The notes under the pieces were generated by a model. That model was not told where the DNA came from. It saw nothing but the letters and a program-made list of their open reading frames with translations, and searched no databases. Below, piece after piece: positions 22,468-33,514 of a stretch of 64,000 bases of DNA. Every line of letters begins with the position of its first letter. The first letter of the stretch is position 1. The stretch comes from Agrypnia vestita. Taxonomy: Eukaryota > Arthropoda > Insecta > Trichoptera > Phryganeidae. Made by a program: the position numbers and the translations under genes. Location of the stretch: positions 62,001 through 126,000 of the forward strand of contig JADDOH010010118.1 of assembly GCA_016648135.1 (NCBI GenBank), in the 5' to 3' direction.

Positions 22468-22632
22468 ACAGGGTATCTCATATCTAGTAAAAAACTTCGA
22501 GGGAGTTTTTTATTAATTTTTTACTGAAAATAGGTTAAAAATATTAGGAAAAAATGCAAACTTTGATGTCGCTTATGTCAGTAACTGTCGACATTTCGCA
22601 AATTTTTTGTTACTAACTATGAGACACCTGTG
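22468..22632. mobile_element. M7 element end pair (ACAGGGTGTCTCATA type)
   Basis: Left ACAGGGTATCTCATATCTAG (22468-22487) and right CTAACTATGAGACACCTGTG (22614-22633) are inverted ends. The sequence between holds ATGCAAACTTTGATGTCG, shared with other M7 copies. It may be one end region of a bigger or rearranged copy reaching 23237. Confidence 0.55.
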
Positions 22633-22719
22633 TAATATACTGAATCGTGCAATGAAACGTCTAATTGTCAGAAAAATACGACACAGGAGCCCAGTAAAGC
22701 AAATTCTTAAAGGCTTAAT

Positions 22720-23240
22720 ATATTCCGTGACTATTCAGCCTCCTAATATTATACCACGATAATATAGAGTGTAAGAGAGCTCGTCCACAATACTTTACAT
22801 ATGGAGCCTTGATTATGAGTCGAAAATGTTCAAGGAACCATTTTTTTTTCTCAACATTTCTGACTTATTATTTACAAAACGTTGGACTATCATTACAGTA
22901 AGTAATATCTAATATGAAAAATTCATTCCCTTTAATAAAAGTCAAATAAAATTATAAGAACCTTCAAATTCCAATTGGAAATTTTTCAGGGTTTTAATTA
23001 TTTTATTTAACTTTTATTAAAAGGGGTGATTTTTTCGTAATCGATATAAGTTACTGTAATGATATTTCAAACTTTTATAAAAAAAAGTTTGAAATATTTA
23101 AAAAAAATGCAAACTTTGATATTGCATAACTCAATAAGTATTGATAGGTCACGGTTGCTTGAACGTTTTCGACTCATTATCAAGGCAGGAATCTACCTGT
23201 AAGGTATTCTGGACTAGCTCTGTTACACCCTGTATGTAGG
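22720..23240 (+). mobile_element. M7 relative with CTCTGTTACACCCTGT end
   Basis: The right end CTCTGTTACACCCTGTATG (23219-23237) is the inverse of the left end at 54.15 kb. Shared internal blocks are GCAAACTTTGATATTGC and the GATTATGAGTCGAAAATGTT / ACGTTTTCGACTCATTATCA pair. A near-perfect hairpin ATATTTCAAACTTTT (23064-23078) with AAAGTTTGAAATAT lies inside. Confidence 0.55.
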
Positions 23241-23303
23241 TATATAGTTTTAAACCTTTTCAGTAAAAATATTTTTTTTTTAAAAAAAAAAAAAAAAAAA
23301 TAG

Positions 23304-23478
23304 AGATGTGAACACGGAATACGTGTCACATCAATATTCTTACTATTTTCAAACTAAGCTAAACGCTTGTGCTATGAAAATAGGACTAACTTGCTAGTCT
23401 GGAGTGAGGTTCGAACCCGCGACCTTTGGATCACGAGGCCAGTATCCTAACCACAAGACCAACAAGCTACTCGAATAT
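23304..23478 (-). mobile_element. tRNA-derived SINE (family S1)
   Basis: Minus strand: TAGCTTGTTGGTCTTGTGGT near the 5' end (box A-like), then the box B GGTTCGAACC (23408-23417), then a tRNA-unrelated body ending GACACGTATTCCGTGTTCAC. A poly-A run on the plus strand (23281-23300) marks the low-coordinate side. Four more copies: 10.8, 13.9, 31.0 and 47.3/47.9 kb. Confidence 0.82.
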
Positions 23479-23544
23479 ATTTTCATATACTCATATTTTC
23501 TTTACCGTTCGCTCGTGTGTATACAACTAATGATTACGGATTAC

Positions 23545-23992
23545 GAATGCGAATGATCAGATGCTACCACAGCACTTTGTTCTATGGATGCTAGATGTTT
23601 TCGGTATTATTTTATGGAATGAAAGCCTGGACGCTTACCGAAGAACTGATAGACGACTTGGTGCATTCGAGATGCGGATCTACAGAATAATACTCAAAAT
23701 AAGCTGGATGGACAGAGTTACAATGAACAAAGTAACAATAAAAATTCCAAAACTTCGATATCTCGGACATGTGATGAGACATCCAGAGAAGTAGGGATCT
23801 TGCATCTCATAATGCAAGGAAAGATGCCAGAAATCGGGGCCCTGGAAGAAGGAGAACATCCTGGCTGATAAACCTGAGAGAGTAGTTTGGCTGGTCTACA
23901 GAAGAGCTGTTTCGGGTCGCAGTGAACCAAGTTCTCATAGCCAACATGGATAGCCAACGTTCATTGAACAGATAGGGAATGAAAAGAAGAAG
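23545..23992 (+). mobile_element. Family B RTE-like fragment
   Basis: The plus strand encodes GIILWNESLDAYRRTDRRLGAFEMRIYRIILKISWMDRVT (split here across segments) and then IPKLRYLGHVMRHPEK, colinear with the 15.2-kb copy. A frameshift near 23790 is followed by the block equivalent to LIMQGKMPEIGAPGRRRTSWL and REWFGWSTEELFRVA. It ends with GAATGAAAAGAAGAAG (23978-23993), the family tail. It lies 70 bp right of a SINE. Confidence 0.82.
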
Positions 23993-24049
23993 TTTTTTCT
24001 TCAAACACAGCAAAATTATTTTGTGGTGACATTATAATTATAATTTATA

Positions 24050-24930
24050 TAAATAAACCTTGTTTACAACCCTTTTTTTATTATTGAAAAAAAATTCAAC
24101 ATATTTCAAAGCCAACGGCTTCTTCGTCAGGATAACAAAATTAAATTTAAAAATCAAAGTATAGATAATCAAAAAATTAAAAAGTTATAAATGTCCTTAG
24201 GTTTTCACGGCCGTTCAGAATCTTCTGTGTATAGTTTTCTGGGATATTCTGCCGTGTGTGTGTGACCTCTCTGGCCAACGTTTCGGATCCCATTGCAGGG
24301 TCCATCATCAGGGCTGATGTGATGAGTGAGTGTTGGAGTGTAGGTTAAGTATTACTTACGGTACGGTATTGCAAAGTAATACTTAACCTACACTCCAACA
24401 CTCACTCATCACATCAGCCCTGATGATGGACCCTGCAATGGGATCCGAAACGTTGGCCAGAGAGGTCACACACACACGGCAGAATATCCCAGAAAACTAT
24501 ACACAGAAGATAAAAAGTTATATATGGAAAATGAATAATATAAAGTACCTTCTTAATATAAAAATAAATTTAAAAGATAAGTATTTCCAAAAAGGACATG
24601 GTTATTTGTAATATTCAATTTACTATTAACATTTTTTCTTATTTACAAAATTTTTTATTTATCAAACTGTGATTCTGTATAGTTTGTACGTAAAATTTGT
24701 AAACCCTTATTAATATCAAAGATAACTATTTATCTTTTAAATTTATTTTCATGTTAAGTAGATACTTTATATTATTCATTTTCCATATATAACTTTTTAA
24801 TATTTTGATTATCTATACTTCGATTTTTAAATTTAATTTTGGTATCCTGACGAAGAAGCCATTGGCTTTTAAACATGTTGATTTTTTTTTTTCAATAATA
24901 AAAAAAGTGGAGTAAACAAAGTTTATTTCT
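24050..24930. mobile_element. Nested palindromic hammerhead-like retroelement complex
   Basis: The outer palindrome has arms at about 24050-24189 plus 24511-24590 (left) and 24712-24930 (right). CTATACTTCGATTTTTAAAT in the right arm has its mirror in the left. Each outer arm holds a CTGACGA-stem-GAAA-type core (24104-24130 minus; 24847-24874 plus). A second palindrome (24190-24510) is inserted in the left arm with the 12-bp duplication TAAAAAGTTATA; the intact right arm shows the empty site. I infer Penelope-like or retrozyme-like elements; no RT is present. Confidence 0.7.
24190..24510. repeat. Perfect 136-bp-arm palindrome with hammerhead-like core
   Basis: Arms 24221-24356 and 24375-24510 are exact inverted copies as far as I can read, with an 18-base spacer. 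The right arm contains CTGATGA (24420-24426), a stem GGACCC/GGGATCC with one bulged A, and GAAAC (24447-24451); the left arm holds the mirror image (24280-24311). The target duplication TAAAAAGTTATA lies at 24178-24189 and 24511-24522. Related decayed sequence is at 22.38-22.44 and 41.19-41.30 kb. Confidence 0.85.
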
Positions 24931-24952
24931 CTAATTTATAATGAAAAGAAGA

Positions 24953-25020
24953 AGAACTGAATTCGAGAATTTATGGCAAACATGATGTTGGAAGAGATAG
25001 ATAGGTAAAATCAATGTTTT
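24953..25020 (+). mobile_element. M2 MITE internal fragment
   Basis: GAACTGAATTCGAGAATTTATGG is split by change, but the order CTGAATTCGAGA, GGCAAACATGATGTTGGAAG, AGATAGATAGGTAAAATC follows the middle of M2 (10.63 and 18.77 kb). Both arms are absent. Confidence 0.45.
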
Positions 25021-25373
25021 TTGGAAACATATATTAGAAGCACTGGGATTCTATTTATACCACAGCTCAGATTTATATTTGCCATAACTAACATATACAT
25101 TTCAACAGAATCCCACTGAAAGCAATTTTCGGCTTTTGAGGTTTTTACCTGAATTTACTTAGCTTTTGATTTGTTCGTAGAGTCACGTTATCTGGTGTTG
25201 TCAACTATCTATGCATCGTCAAATTCTCGGTGCAATAAAGAAACACTTAAATAGACAAATATACAAAATGCACAGATAAAAACTTGTCAAAGTTCAACGA
25301 GATACGCTGCGTATCAGTTGCGGTCTGCCGAAAAATGATGTACGTGCTAAATTAATGTATTCACAAGAATAAT

Positions 25374-25432
25374 AACTAGCAGAAAATACGGAAATAGAGG
25401 CGTCCACGAAAGACCTGGCATGATCAGATTTT
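25374..25432 (+). mobile_element. Very short family A fragment
   Basis: About 50 bp match the segment coding GNRGRPRKTWHDQ (AATAGAGGCGTCCACGAAAG at 25392-25411). Neither end of the family is present. It stops where a minus-strand retroposon tail (TTTATTTATT) begins at about 25433. Confidence 0.6.
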
Positions 25433-25760
25433 TATTATTTATATTTTATTTATTTATTACAGGGCTTTTACAAACAAATAGGTAAAGTGTTCATTTATAT
25501 AATGGATAGTTTAAAGAAAAAATAATAATGACATAAAGTGGAAATCAAATACTTAAAAAACAAATATACAAAGATAAATATCATATAAAGTAAAAATTAA
25601 AAAGCAAGTATATAACAAAGCAGAAGCATAGGGAAAACATAATATAATAAAAACTAAAAAATAATAAAAATACAATAACAAAATACAAAATCTAAAAAAT
25701 AACAAAAAACAAATTAAAAAAAAATTCAAAGGAAAAATATGTATACACAACTGTATCAGA
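25433..25760 (-). repeat. A-rich minus-strand retroposon-like tail region
   Basis: Starts TATTTTATTTATTTATTACAGG (in pieces of that pattern) and continues as an AAC/AAT-rich run with repeated AAATAACAAAAAACAAA-type units. Similar blocks lie at 30.66-30.95, 34.12-34.28 and 38.60-38.87 kb. Probably UTRs of minus-strand jockey/CR1-like insertions; no coding part is recognised. Confidence 0.4.
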
Positions 25761-26555
25761 ACTATGCGTATTCCAAGACAAGATAGATACTTTTTTAACC
25801 CAATCTCCTACAACAAAAAATGACAATATTTTAACTGCTCATCTGTGTTATTAATTTTATTTGATTGACTTGTATTGAAACGTTCGAGATACATTACTTT
25901 AAGATAAGTCAGATTATTGAAAAAAAAGTATTTTATCTCCATAACTGTTGATGTTATTAGGTATATTGATATTACAATGTTTTCGGCTCACAATTTAGGC
26001 ACAAATCTGTCTGTATAAATTTAAAATTAAATAATTTTGACTATTGGGTTTTACAGTGTTAATCTTAATAATTAATATACGTATTCACGATTATTGGGAT
26101 CTTTATAAAAATATGTTGTGAGAAAATAGCTTAATTGGATCTTATAAATAGTTCCAGTTTTCAGAATAATATTACCTACATATACCAACACTGCCCTACT
26201 AAGCTAAAAAGCAGAAACTCCATTAAACAAATTTTTGAGTAAATCAAGGAAATGTGAGTGTAACAATTTCTATAATTCAAATGAATTTTCATTTATTTTT
26301 TCGCTTAGTTAATAGATATTGAATTGTGTTTTTATATAGTTTAAAACTTAAAACTGCAAATAAGCAACATTTTGCATATTCCAGATGGAAATACGGAAAA
26401 CAAGCTAATTAGAAAGGTAAAATATGACCTCAAGTATCAAAAACCACAAAAAAAACATTTTTCCAAAAGTATGGATTTATTGCCTTTTAGCTTAGTGGGG
26501 AAGTACATCTAATGCAAAACATCAATCTACTCGTATTATATTAATTAAATGTAAT
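25760..26555. other. AT-rich segment with nothing recognisable
   Basis: No frame, tail or inverted repeat identified; ACTTGTATTGAAACGTTCGA near 25868 is loosely like the start of M7 copies. Confidence 0.3.
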
Positions 26556-26559
26556 ACCT

Positions 26560-26815
26560 AACACCGAACCTTCAAAAACAATTTGTTGGACGAATGTAAA
26601 AATGATTAAAACCTTCTGCACGGTTTTAATTATTTTATTTGACTTGTATCAAAGCGAAAGAATTTTTAATATACTACGTAATCTATTTTAATGTCACTAC
26701 AACGTTTTACAGAAGATAACTCAGAAATATTGACCAAAGTGAAAATAATAATTTATATTGAAAAGTCAATGAAGAAGCTCTCGGAGTTTTTGCTATTAGC
26801 TAAGAGACATTATAG
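26560..26815 (+). mobile_element. M7 fragment
   Basis: TTTTTGCTATTAGCTAAGAG (26788-26807) is the decayed right end; GACTTGTATCAAAGCGAAAG and ACAACGTTTTACAGAAGATAA match internal parts at 56.85 kb. The left end is not recognised. Confidence 0.4.
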
Positions 26816-26999
26816 CCATTTAATTTAAAAATTCACCCCAAGGGCGCTTTACAAAACACTAGAATCGTAAATTGTGCGCGAACATGATATGATTTTTTAA
26901 ATATTTTTTCTAGTCAAAGACTTGGTCTTGTACAATAAATGGCGATCATGTATTAAATTTAGGTATTGTATACTTATTTATTAAATTAATCAAACAATA

Positions 27000-27471
27000 A
27001 TTTAGTTGTTTGTCCGTCCGCCTGTCTGTCCCGTAACTTCGTGTAACGTCCCTAATTTCGTTCGAATTCACGGCTAAAAAATCGAAATTAAACGGCTGGA
27101 GACGAGGCTTGAACCCCGGGCCACAAAACCCTAACCGGCCGTTCAACGCGTGTTACTACGCCGCCTCTCCGTGGAGCGCCAAAAAGATGCTATAAATACA
27201 TACTTTTTTAAAATTGTATTTTTCTTTTCTATATTGTTATTTTTCTTTATGTATAATGATTATGTATTTATACGACCGGTGCGGTGCAGCACGGTCCTGC
27301 TTGTTATTTGAAAAAAATTTCAACCTGGAGACGATTGAGTAGGACCGATATGGAAGCTTTTGCTCTTAGAACGGTCTTGAGTAAGCGGTGGCTATCATTC
27401 ACTGTAAATAAACACTAGGGTTTAACAAAGTCGCGAACAATGTTCCGTCTTTTTTGACGGGTTGCATCTAG
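27000..27471 (+). mobile_element. Family H Helitron-like element, best 3' end
   Basis: The 3' end is CCGTC-TTTTTT-GACGG (27445-27460), seven bases, then CTAG (27468-27471) followed by T, which fits the Helitron rule of insertion between A and T. Upstream it holds TAACTTCGTGTAACGTCC and a minus-strand tRNA-like block with box B GGTTCAAGCC (inverse at about 27109-27118). The 5' TC end was not located, and there is no Rep/helicase gene, so it is non-autonomous. Confidence 0.62.
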
Positions 27472-27479
27472 TATTATTT

Positions 27480-29100
27480 ATAAAAAGACTACCCTGATAT
27501 CTACATAACTTTCAAAATGACAGTTTTCGTTGAATAATGTCGTTTTGTTTGATTTCCTCATCGATTTCAAGGTTTAAGCACATTACAAGTTTTATATATA
27601 CCTACATGTAAATTTAGACACTCATCGTGTTCGTTTTCAATTTTTATTTTCCCCGTCACTAATTACTGATTAAATTAATAATTTCTAAAAATGTTTTGGG
27701 CGTGAGAGACGATTTCATTACCACAAATTACCACCGCAGGGCGAACGCTCATTGGGCGAGAGGTGTCGACACTTAAGCGAAACGCTGTTAAAACAACTTT
27801 CAAAAATATTTTCATCGTGATTACACAGGCGCAAAAATGACAAACGATACGTATATATGCGTATGTATAAGATATTAAATATTTATGAAATCACCTACAC
27901 GGTTAGCCACTAATGGCCGATAGGAATCTGTCACACGAAACATAATGGAGTTCTGGTAGGTCTCTAATTAATGGAAATCACAGATTACAAAAATATACAG
28001 AGATGAACCAAATCCTTTAGGAAAGGGGGTTGGGTCTAAGGAATGCAATCCCGATCCCGCGAGATCTCGAGGCATTTTACGAGATCAATCCCGAACCGAA
28101 AAATCGGATTATCGGGATTGATCAGCATTTTTTATGTTTTGTATGTTTAATTGTATATGTCTATAGAGCTTTAAAACTTATGTTCATGTCATATTCAAAT
28201 AATGAAAATAGCTTTGAATAATATTTTCTGTATTTTGTCAACCTAACATAGTAATAAAAACTACTAGTTAGTAGTTTTTACTCTACTACATTGACTGATT
28301 GATGCTTGGAAAAACGCCTGCAAAAACTTAATGCAATGATAAGTAGAAGATGCTTTTATATAACATAAAGCAAAAAGTAATAGATATAATTATATTTTTA
28401 ATGCTATTTGAGAAAAAATGTGTCATGTACTTTGCGCCATACAAAGAGTAAGGGATAAATATTTTTTTTAATTTTTTAGTTTATCATTTTTTATTTATAC
28501 GTATATCTATTGTTGATCTAAAAAAAAATTGTTATGTGGATAGAAGTGGAAGATATGTTAAAAAGTAAAATAGAAAATACTAGGATTTACATTTATTTTT
28601 TGATTTTTGAGAAACTTCAACTACAGGACTAAAGTCTGTTACTAAAAGATAGGACCCAAATGATAAAGTTAAAATTTAAAATTATAAGTATATGAATTTT
28701 GTTGAATAAAAATTTATTAATTTGTAGAAAAGCTTGTTTTATTATATTCCTAAAAAAATATTAAAATAATAACAATTTTTAGGAAATTAGAGGTATTTTT
28801 CTGTTGGATCCATTTGGACCCACGATTCCATATACGTTTGTTAAATCGATGATTCCGGTTAAAGGTTAAGAAAAATTTATACTGCATTTAAAGTAGGTAC
28901 ATATTCTTGTATAATCAAATCCTCTACTAGAAAACATTTCATACAACAGTCGTTGTTTGTTTTTTATTTTAAAATTTCATTTCAAACCGAGTCTCTTTAA
29001 ATAAGAACGTTTTCTCGTAATAAAGCGCTTCTTATTTACTAAGCCATTATACCTTTGAAGAGTATTTAGTTTGACCTTTTCATAATTATTTTAAAATTTA
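27480..29100. other. AT-rich segment, only small hairpins
   Basis: Apart from two small hairpins (28083-28123 and 28255-28280), I see no frame, tail or repeat here. The stretch 27660-27800 is slightly GC-richer (GGGCGTGAGAGACGATTTC, AGGGCGAACGCTCATTGGGC). Confidence 0.35.
28255..28280. repeat. 26-bp perfect palindrome
   Basis: TAAAAACTACTA, GT, TAGTAGTTTTTA. A second small hairpin (GATCAATCCCG 28083-28093 with CGGGATTGATC 28113-28123) lies 150 bp to the left in a patch rich in CCCGATC-type words. Confidence 0.6.
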
Positions 29101-29124
29101 CAATACACCATGAAATTAAGGTTC

Positions 29125-29424
29125 TCTGTTTATGGAGCTAAACGTCACAAAATTTATAAAACTGGGAAGACTTCGGTGGCTGGATCATGTGGAGAGAATG
29201 ACCGAGCATCAAACACCAAAGTCCCTGCTGAACTCAAGGCCGATAGGGCGAAGGAGCTTAGGAAGGCCAAAATTAAGATGGAGCGACAACGTCCTCAAAG
29301 ACATTTCTGCCTTGGAGCTTCTGAACTGGAGAGAGCTGGCACTAAACTGAGATGAGTGGAGGAAGACTCTTGAGGAGGCCAAGACCCACCAGGGGCTGTA
29401 GAGCCAAGAGTGATGATGATGCCA
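29125..29424 (+). mobile_element. Family F RTE-like fragment
   Basis: The frame starting at 29132 reads KLGRLRWLDHVERMTEHQTP, then GRRSLGRPKLRWSDNVLKDI and LLNWRELALN. A frameshift leads to the block equivalent to EWRKTLEEAKTHQGL, followed by TAGAGCCAAGAGTGATGATG. The TGATGATG end is the family's 3' tail. It is a third distinct RTE-like C-terminus in this window. Confidence 0.8.
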
Positions 29425-29901
29425 ATAAATTAATCTTAGTTCATGTCTATATATTTTAGTGTTTTAAGAATAAAACTCTTCAAATAATTCCTTCGGATCG
29501 CCTCCCTCTAAAGATGAGGAGATGAAACAAAGACAGTGATGATGATTTAGTATTTTATTATTTGCAGTTAAAAGGAATAATATCACTTATATTTCTTAGA
29601 AAACGCCATTATGATATGCTTATCGCCTGCATCGCGTCGATTACAATTTGTTTTGTGGAACGTCTTACAGTGGCGAAAACAAGATAACTTAAACACATTA
29701 GTCGATAATGACTCTTACTGTTTGCTGACTTATACACTGTAGAAAAATATAATTATTGCTCTGCAGGATGACTCTTACGACTGAAATTCGCTTTCGCTAT
29801 TAAAATATGTTTATGCTCAGCGACGGACTCGTAGCTGAAATAAATAAAGGTCTGAAAACGAATCCACGGACCATAATTTCACATTATATAAATTTATATA
29901 T

Positions 29902-30275
29902 TGTCACGGAATGGCAAGCAGAAGCAACAGCGCACTGTCCGAATCCCTTGTAATATGTTACAACACTATTGTAGGATCTAGAACGTCTAGAAACGCCTAG
30001 AACAACCAAGAAGCGACGAGGACCTCCTCCTAAGCACTAGAAGAATACAGAAAGAACGAAAATACCAACATTTGGATATAAATCGAGACGGCGCATGTTC
30101 AGGGTTGTGTTTGACAGTTCGTTCGTTGCGAAGTCGGCTGCGATCCACGAGACCAGGGTGGCCATTCTTGAGATAATCAAAGCGATAAATAAGGTTAAAT
30201 ATTCGAGCGAAGTACCTAATTGACGAAATAAACCAGAGCGACTTCAATGTGCGAGAAATGATATTTTAATTTTAC
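29902..30275 (+). mobile_element. Probable solo LTR (gypsy-like)
   Basis: The segment begins TGTCACGGAATGGCAAGCAG and ends near TTTTACACA. It has LTR-like features in order: a possible TATA box (GATATAAATC, 30077-30086), a GTTCGTTCG stretch, possible poly(A) signals (GATAAATAA about 30186 and GAAATAAACC about 30224). The layout resembles LTRs known from moth gypsy-type elements. I did not find a matching partner LTR, an internal domain, or a matching 4-5 bp duplication, so both ends are approximate. Confidence 0.5.
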
Positions 30276-30663
30276 ACACTTGTACGTCCAAACGACCGCA
30301 TTTATTCCGCATTCAGTCTTCTTTCGTTTTTTTTTTGCCAAATCCAGGCTTCACTTCCATACATTAAATTGGCACCAGAACTCCAATATACTCCAATATT
30401 TTTTATTGGTCGTAATTGCATTCAGAGCATTTACTTTTACTTTGTTCTCTTTTCATTCTCACACCAAAAGCACCACATTTATATTTTTAATGTTTATAGA
30501 GTTACTTTGTGTTTGGACATAATTATTAATTTGAGAAAACCGACAAACTTTGTATAAACCACACTCATTCTTCAGGACTCACAAACGCACGAATAGTGAG
30601 TCCGCCCTACCGACATCCAGTATTGAAATCGGTAGACATTTAAAATCAATAATTTTACTTTAT

Positions 30664-30955
30664 AAAAAGTTTATTTATTTATTTAGTTCGGAAACAAAAT
30701 AGACACAAGTTAATGATATGTATGAATAAGAGCTTGAGTTATCAGTATCGAACATATTAACCTGTGTCCTAACATATTTCACATAGAAACAAATTTAAAA
30801 TGTATAACAATAAGAAGAAGAAATAAAGATAGAAGGCAAGAACTGTAGCAATAGAATGGAAAAAGTGAATATAATGAAGCAATAACATAATGAAATAAAA
30901 TGAAAATGAAACGAAGATTTAATAAGATACCCAAATGAAACTTCATTTATATCTC
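30664..30955 (-). repeat. Minus-strand AAAT-tailed retroposon-like region
   Basis: TTTATTTATTTATTTAGTTC (30670-30689) followed by GGAAACAAAATAGACACAAG and AT-rich DNA. Fits a minus-strand retroposon 3' UTR; the upstream coding part is not recognised. Confidence 0.4.
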
Positions 30956-30999
30956 GCGTCGTGGAGTATTTTATAAATGTTTTATTTTAAAAATAGAGA

Positions 31000-31166
31000 T
31001 AGAACACGGAATACGTGTCACATCAATATTCTTACTATTTTCAAACTAAGCTAAACGCTTGTGCTATGAAAATAGGATTAACTTACTGGTCATGGGTGAG
31101 GTTCGAAACCGCGACCTTTGGATCACGAGGCGAGAGTCCTAACCACAAAACCATGAAGCTACTCTT
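31000..31166 (-). mobile_element. tRNA-derived SINE (family S1)
   Basis: Same layout as the 23.3-kb copy, with box B changed to GGTTTCGAAC on the minus strand and a near-identical body (AATATTCTTACTATTTTCAA plus strand). The 5' part ends TAGCTTCATGG. Confidence 0.8.
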
Positions 31167-31218
31167 GCATTTAGATATTAATTATAGAATAATATTCGCC
31201 TAGATTCTTAGTTCATAC

Positions 31219-31488
31219 ATATGTGGGGTACAAAAGCAAACGCAGCAATATCCAAAAAATAAAAATATATGTTTTGAAAGCAGTCACCGAGGATTACTAA
31301 TTTAAAATGTACACAATTCTAGATTTTGTGCATTATCTCTTCCAAAATCATTTTCCGTATAAAATTATTTATAGGCAATGTTTCCTATAAAATCTCAATT
31401 TCAGTACATTATAAATAAGTAATCCTCGATTACTGTATCAATTTTTTTTTTATATTGCTGCCTTTGCTTTTATACCCCCATATCATAT
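31219..31488. mobile_element. M2 foldback MITE, most complete copy
   Basis: Arms of about 90 bp (31219-31313 and 31403-31487). The left starts ATATGTGGGGTACAAAAGC and the right ends GCTTTTATACCCCCATAT. Inner parts GAGGATTACTAATTT and AAGTAATCCTCGATTACTG pair. It lies 70 bp 5' of the long family A copy. Confidence 0.82.
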
Positions 31489-31573
31489 TTTGTAACAGAT
31501 CCATCTGGAGCCGTTAATAAATACCAATTATAATAATGTCACCGTCTGGTGTAATGTAGCGTGGTGTAACCTC

Positions 31574-33514
31574 TTGGCATCAAAGAATGGAGATGTGAAT
31601 GGATATACGCTAGCAAAGGATGTATATATTGTATGTAAGAAAAAGGTAAAGCACGGAGTGAAAGAAAGAAAGGAGCGTTTGAGGAAGGACGAGGGTCTTA
31701 AATTGACTCAGAACTTCCAAGAGAATATCAAGATCTTTTGGAAGGAAGTTAAAAAGTCTCGAAGTGGTACGAAAAGAGGTTGTGTGAATGCTATAATGTC
31801 AAAGAATGGAAAGATGCTTAGAAACGAGAATGAAATAAAAGATAGATGGAAGGAATTTTTTGAAGAAATGTATGAGAGTAATGGGAATGTGAGTGAGGAC
31901 TCCTTTGAGGCGTCCAACGGATTTATGAATAGTGACGACAGTGTGAATGAAATAACTGTGGAAGAAATTAAAAGAGCATTGAAGCACATGAAGAATGGCA
32001 AGGCTGTGGGTTATGACAATGTTGCTGCCGAGTACATTAAGGGTGGTGGTCCAGTAATACTCACGTGGCTTCATAGACTCTTCAACCAATGTTTAGAGGG
32101 CAGCTACACTCCTAAGGATTGGAGAAGAGCTGTTATCATGCCTCTATACAAAGGAAAAGGGTCGCGAATGGACTGCGCGAATTATCGGGCCATTAGCCTA
32201 TTGAGCTCTGTTGGCAAACTGTATGCGAGAATTTTGATAGAAAGAGTGAGGTTGACAACGAAAGAAAAAGTGTGGGATGTACAAGGAGCCTTCATGAGTG
32301 GAAGAGGATGCATGGACCAGATTTTCTCACTGCGCCAGATGACCGAAAAGTTTTTGGCAAAGAACCAAAAACTTTTTTGTGCCTTTGTGGATCTCCAAAA
32401 AGCGTATGACAGAGTGATAAGACGAAAGTTATGGAAGGTTTTGTCTGAATATGGGGTGAAGAGTAAACTCATACAGGCAATTGCATCCCTGTACGAAGGA
32501 AGTAGTGCTTGCGTGAGAATTAATGGGACATTCACATCATGGTTTGATATTACAAAAGGTGTCAAACAGGGATGCGTAATGTCACCATGGCTTTTCAACC
32601 TGTATATGGATAATTGTATGAAAGAACTGAAGGATCTAGAAGTTGGAGCGAAAATGGACGGACTCACCATATCCTGTCTGCTATACGCAGACGATGCAGT
32701 ATTAGTGGCTAACAGTGAAGCTGATCTGCAGTGCTTGGTATCCAGGATGTCCGATGTATGCATGCAGAGTGAACTTTTGATGAATGTCAGCAAATCGAAA
32801 GTGATGGTATTCGAGAGAGACGAAAGAGTGACTAAGTGTGATGTAATTATAAACAACGAATGCTTAGAACAAGTGAACGAGTTTGTGTATTTGGGAAGTA
32901 TGTTTAGTAGAGACGGCAAGGCTGAGAATGATATCGAAAGGAGAGTAACTGCGGGAAACAAAGTTAATGGTGCACTAAATGCAATTATGGCCAATAAGAA
33001 TCTGTCAAAAGAAGCAAGACTAGCGGTACATAATGGCGTTCTAGTGCCAACCCTTATGTATGGAAGTGAAGCCTGGAATTGGCAAAAGAGGAATGAAAGT
33101 AGCTGAATGCGGTTTGAAATGCGGTCACTAAGACGCTTGTGTGGAAAATCTTTGGTCGATAGAGTGAGGAATGAACAAATTAGAAGTGAATGCAATGCTG
33201 GCTGTAGTGTGGTAGATAGAATAAAGAAAGGAGTGCTGAGATGGTTTGGTCATGTGGAACGTATGAACGAGGAAAGGATGGTTAAGAAAATATATGAGGC
33301 GAATGTTGAAGGCAACAGGAATAGAGGGCGTCCGCGAAAGACCTGGCACGATCAGGTACTACAAGTATTTGAGGATGGCCCTGTTAAAAGCCGCAACAAT
33401 CGTAGAACGTGTATGAGAAGATGTATGAATGTGGCCGAAGCAAAAGTGGTGTGCCAGGATAGAAGAGTGTGGCGTTCAATCCTCTCTGCCTACCCCTGCA
33501 GGGAAACGGCGTGA
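31574..33514 (+). pseudogene. Reverse transcriptase ORF of family A, one in-frame stop
   Basis: The first part (to 33106, about 510 codons) is a reverse transcriptase. Motif A reads FVDLQKAYDRV (32386-32418), the next palm motif reads GVKQGCVMSPWLFNLYMD, and the catalytic box is LLYADDAVL (about 32675-32700). A TGA at 33104-33106 ends it, but the same frame resumes at once with ATG (33107) and runs to the TGA at 33512-33514. That second part is the C-terminal domain with RWFGHVERM and RGRPRKTWHDQV. Family copies at 2.2 and 41.1 kb show why: here one G is missing near 33103 and one T is extra near 33115, so frame is lost and regained within 12 bp. The start given is TTG; the true N-terminus is lost by truncation. 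It would act as RT for target-primed insertion if intact. Confidence 0.88.

Noticed and set aside
23404..23478. Functional tRNA gene
   Set aside because: Box B is good, but the segment has no cloverleaf arms of normal length and continues into a dispersed SINE body shared by five loci.
24085..24910. CRISPR or bacterial phage-like features
   Set aside because: No direct repeats with spacers, no operon-like dense coding, and all coding signals are eukaryotic transposon fragments.
32182..33195. Long minus-strand frame of 337 codons
   Set aside because: It is antisense to the family A RT ORF and has no motifs; the plus strand carries the RT catalytic boxes.
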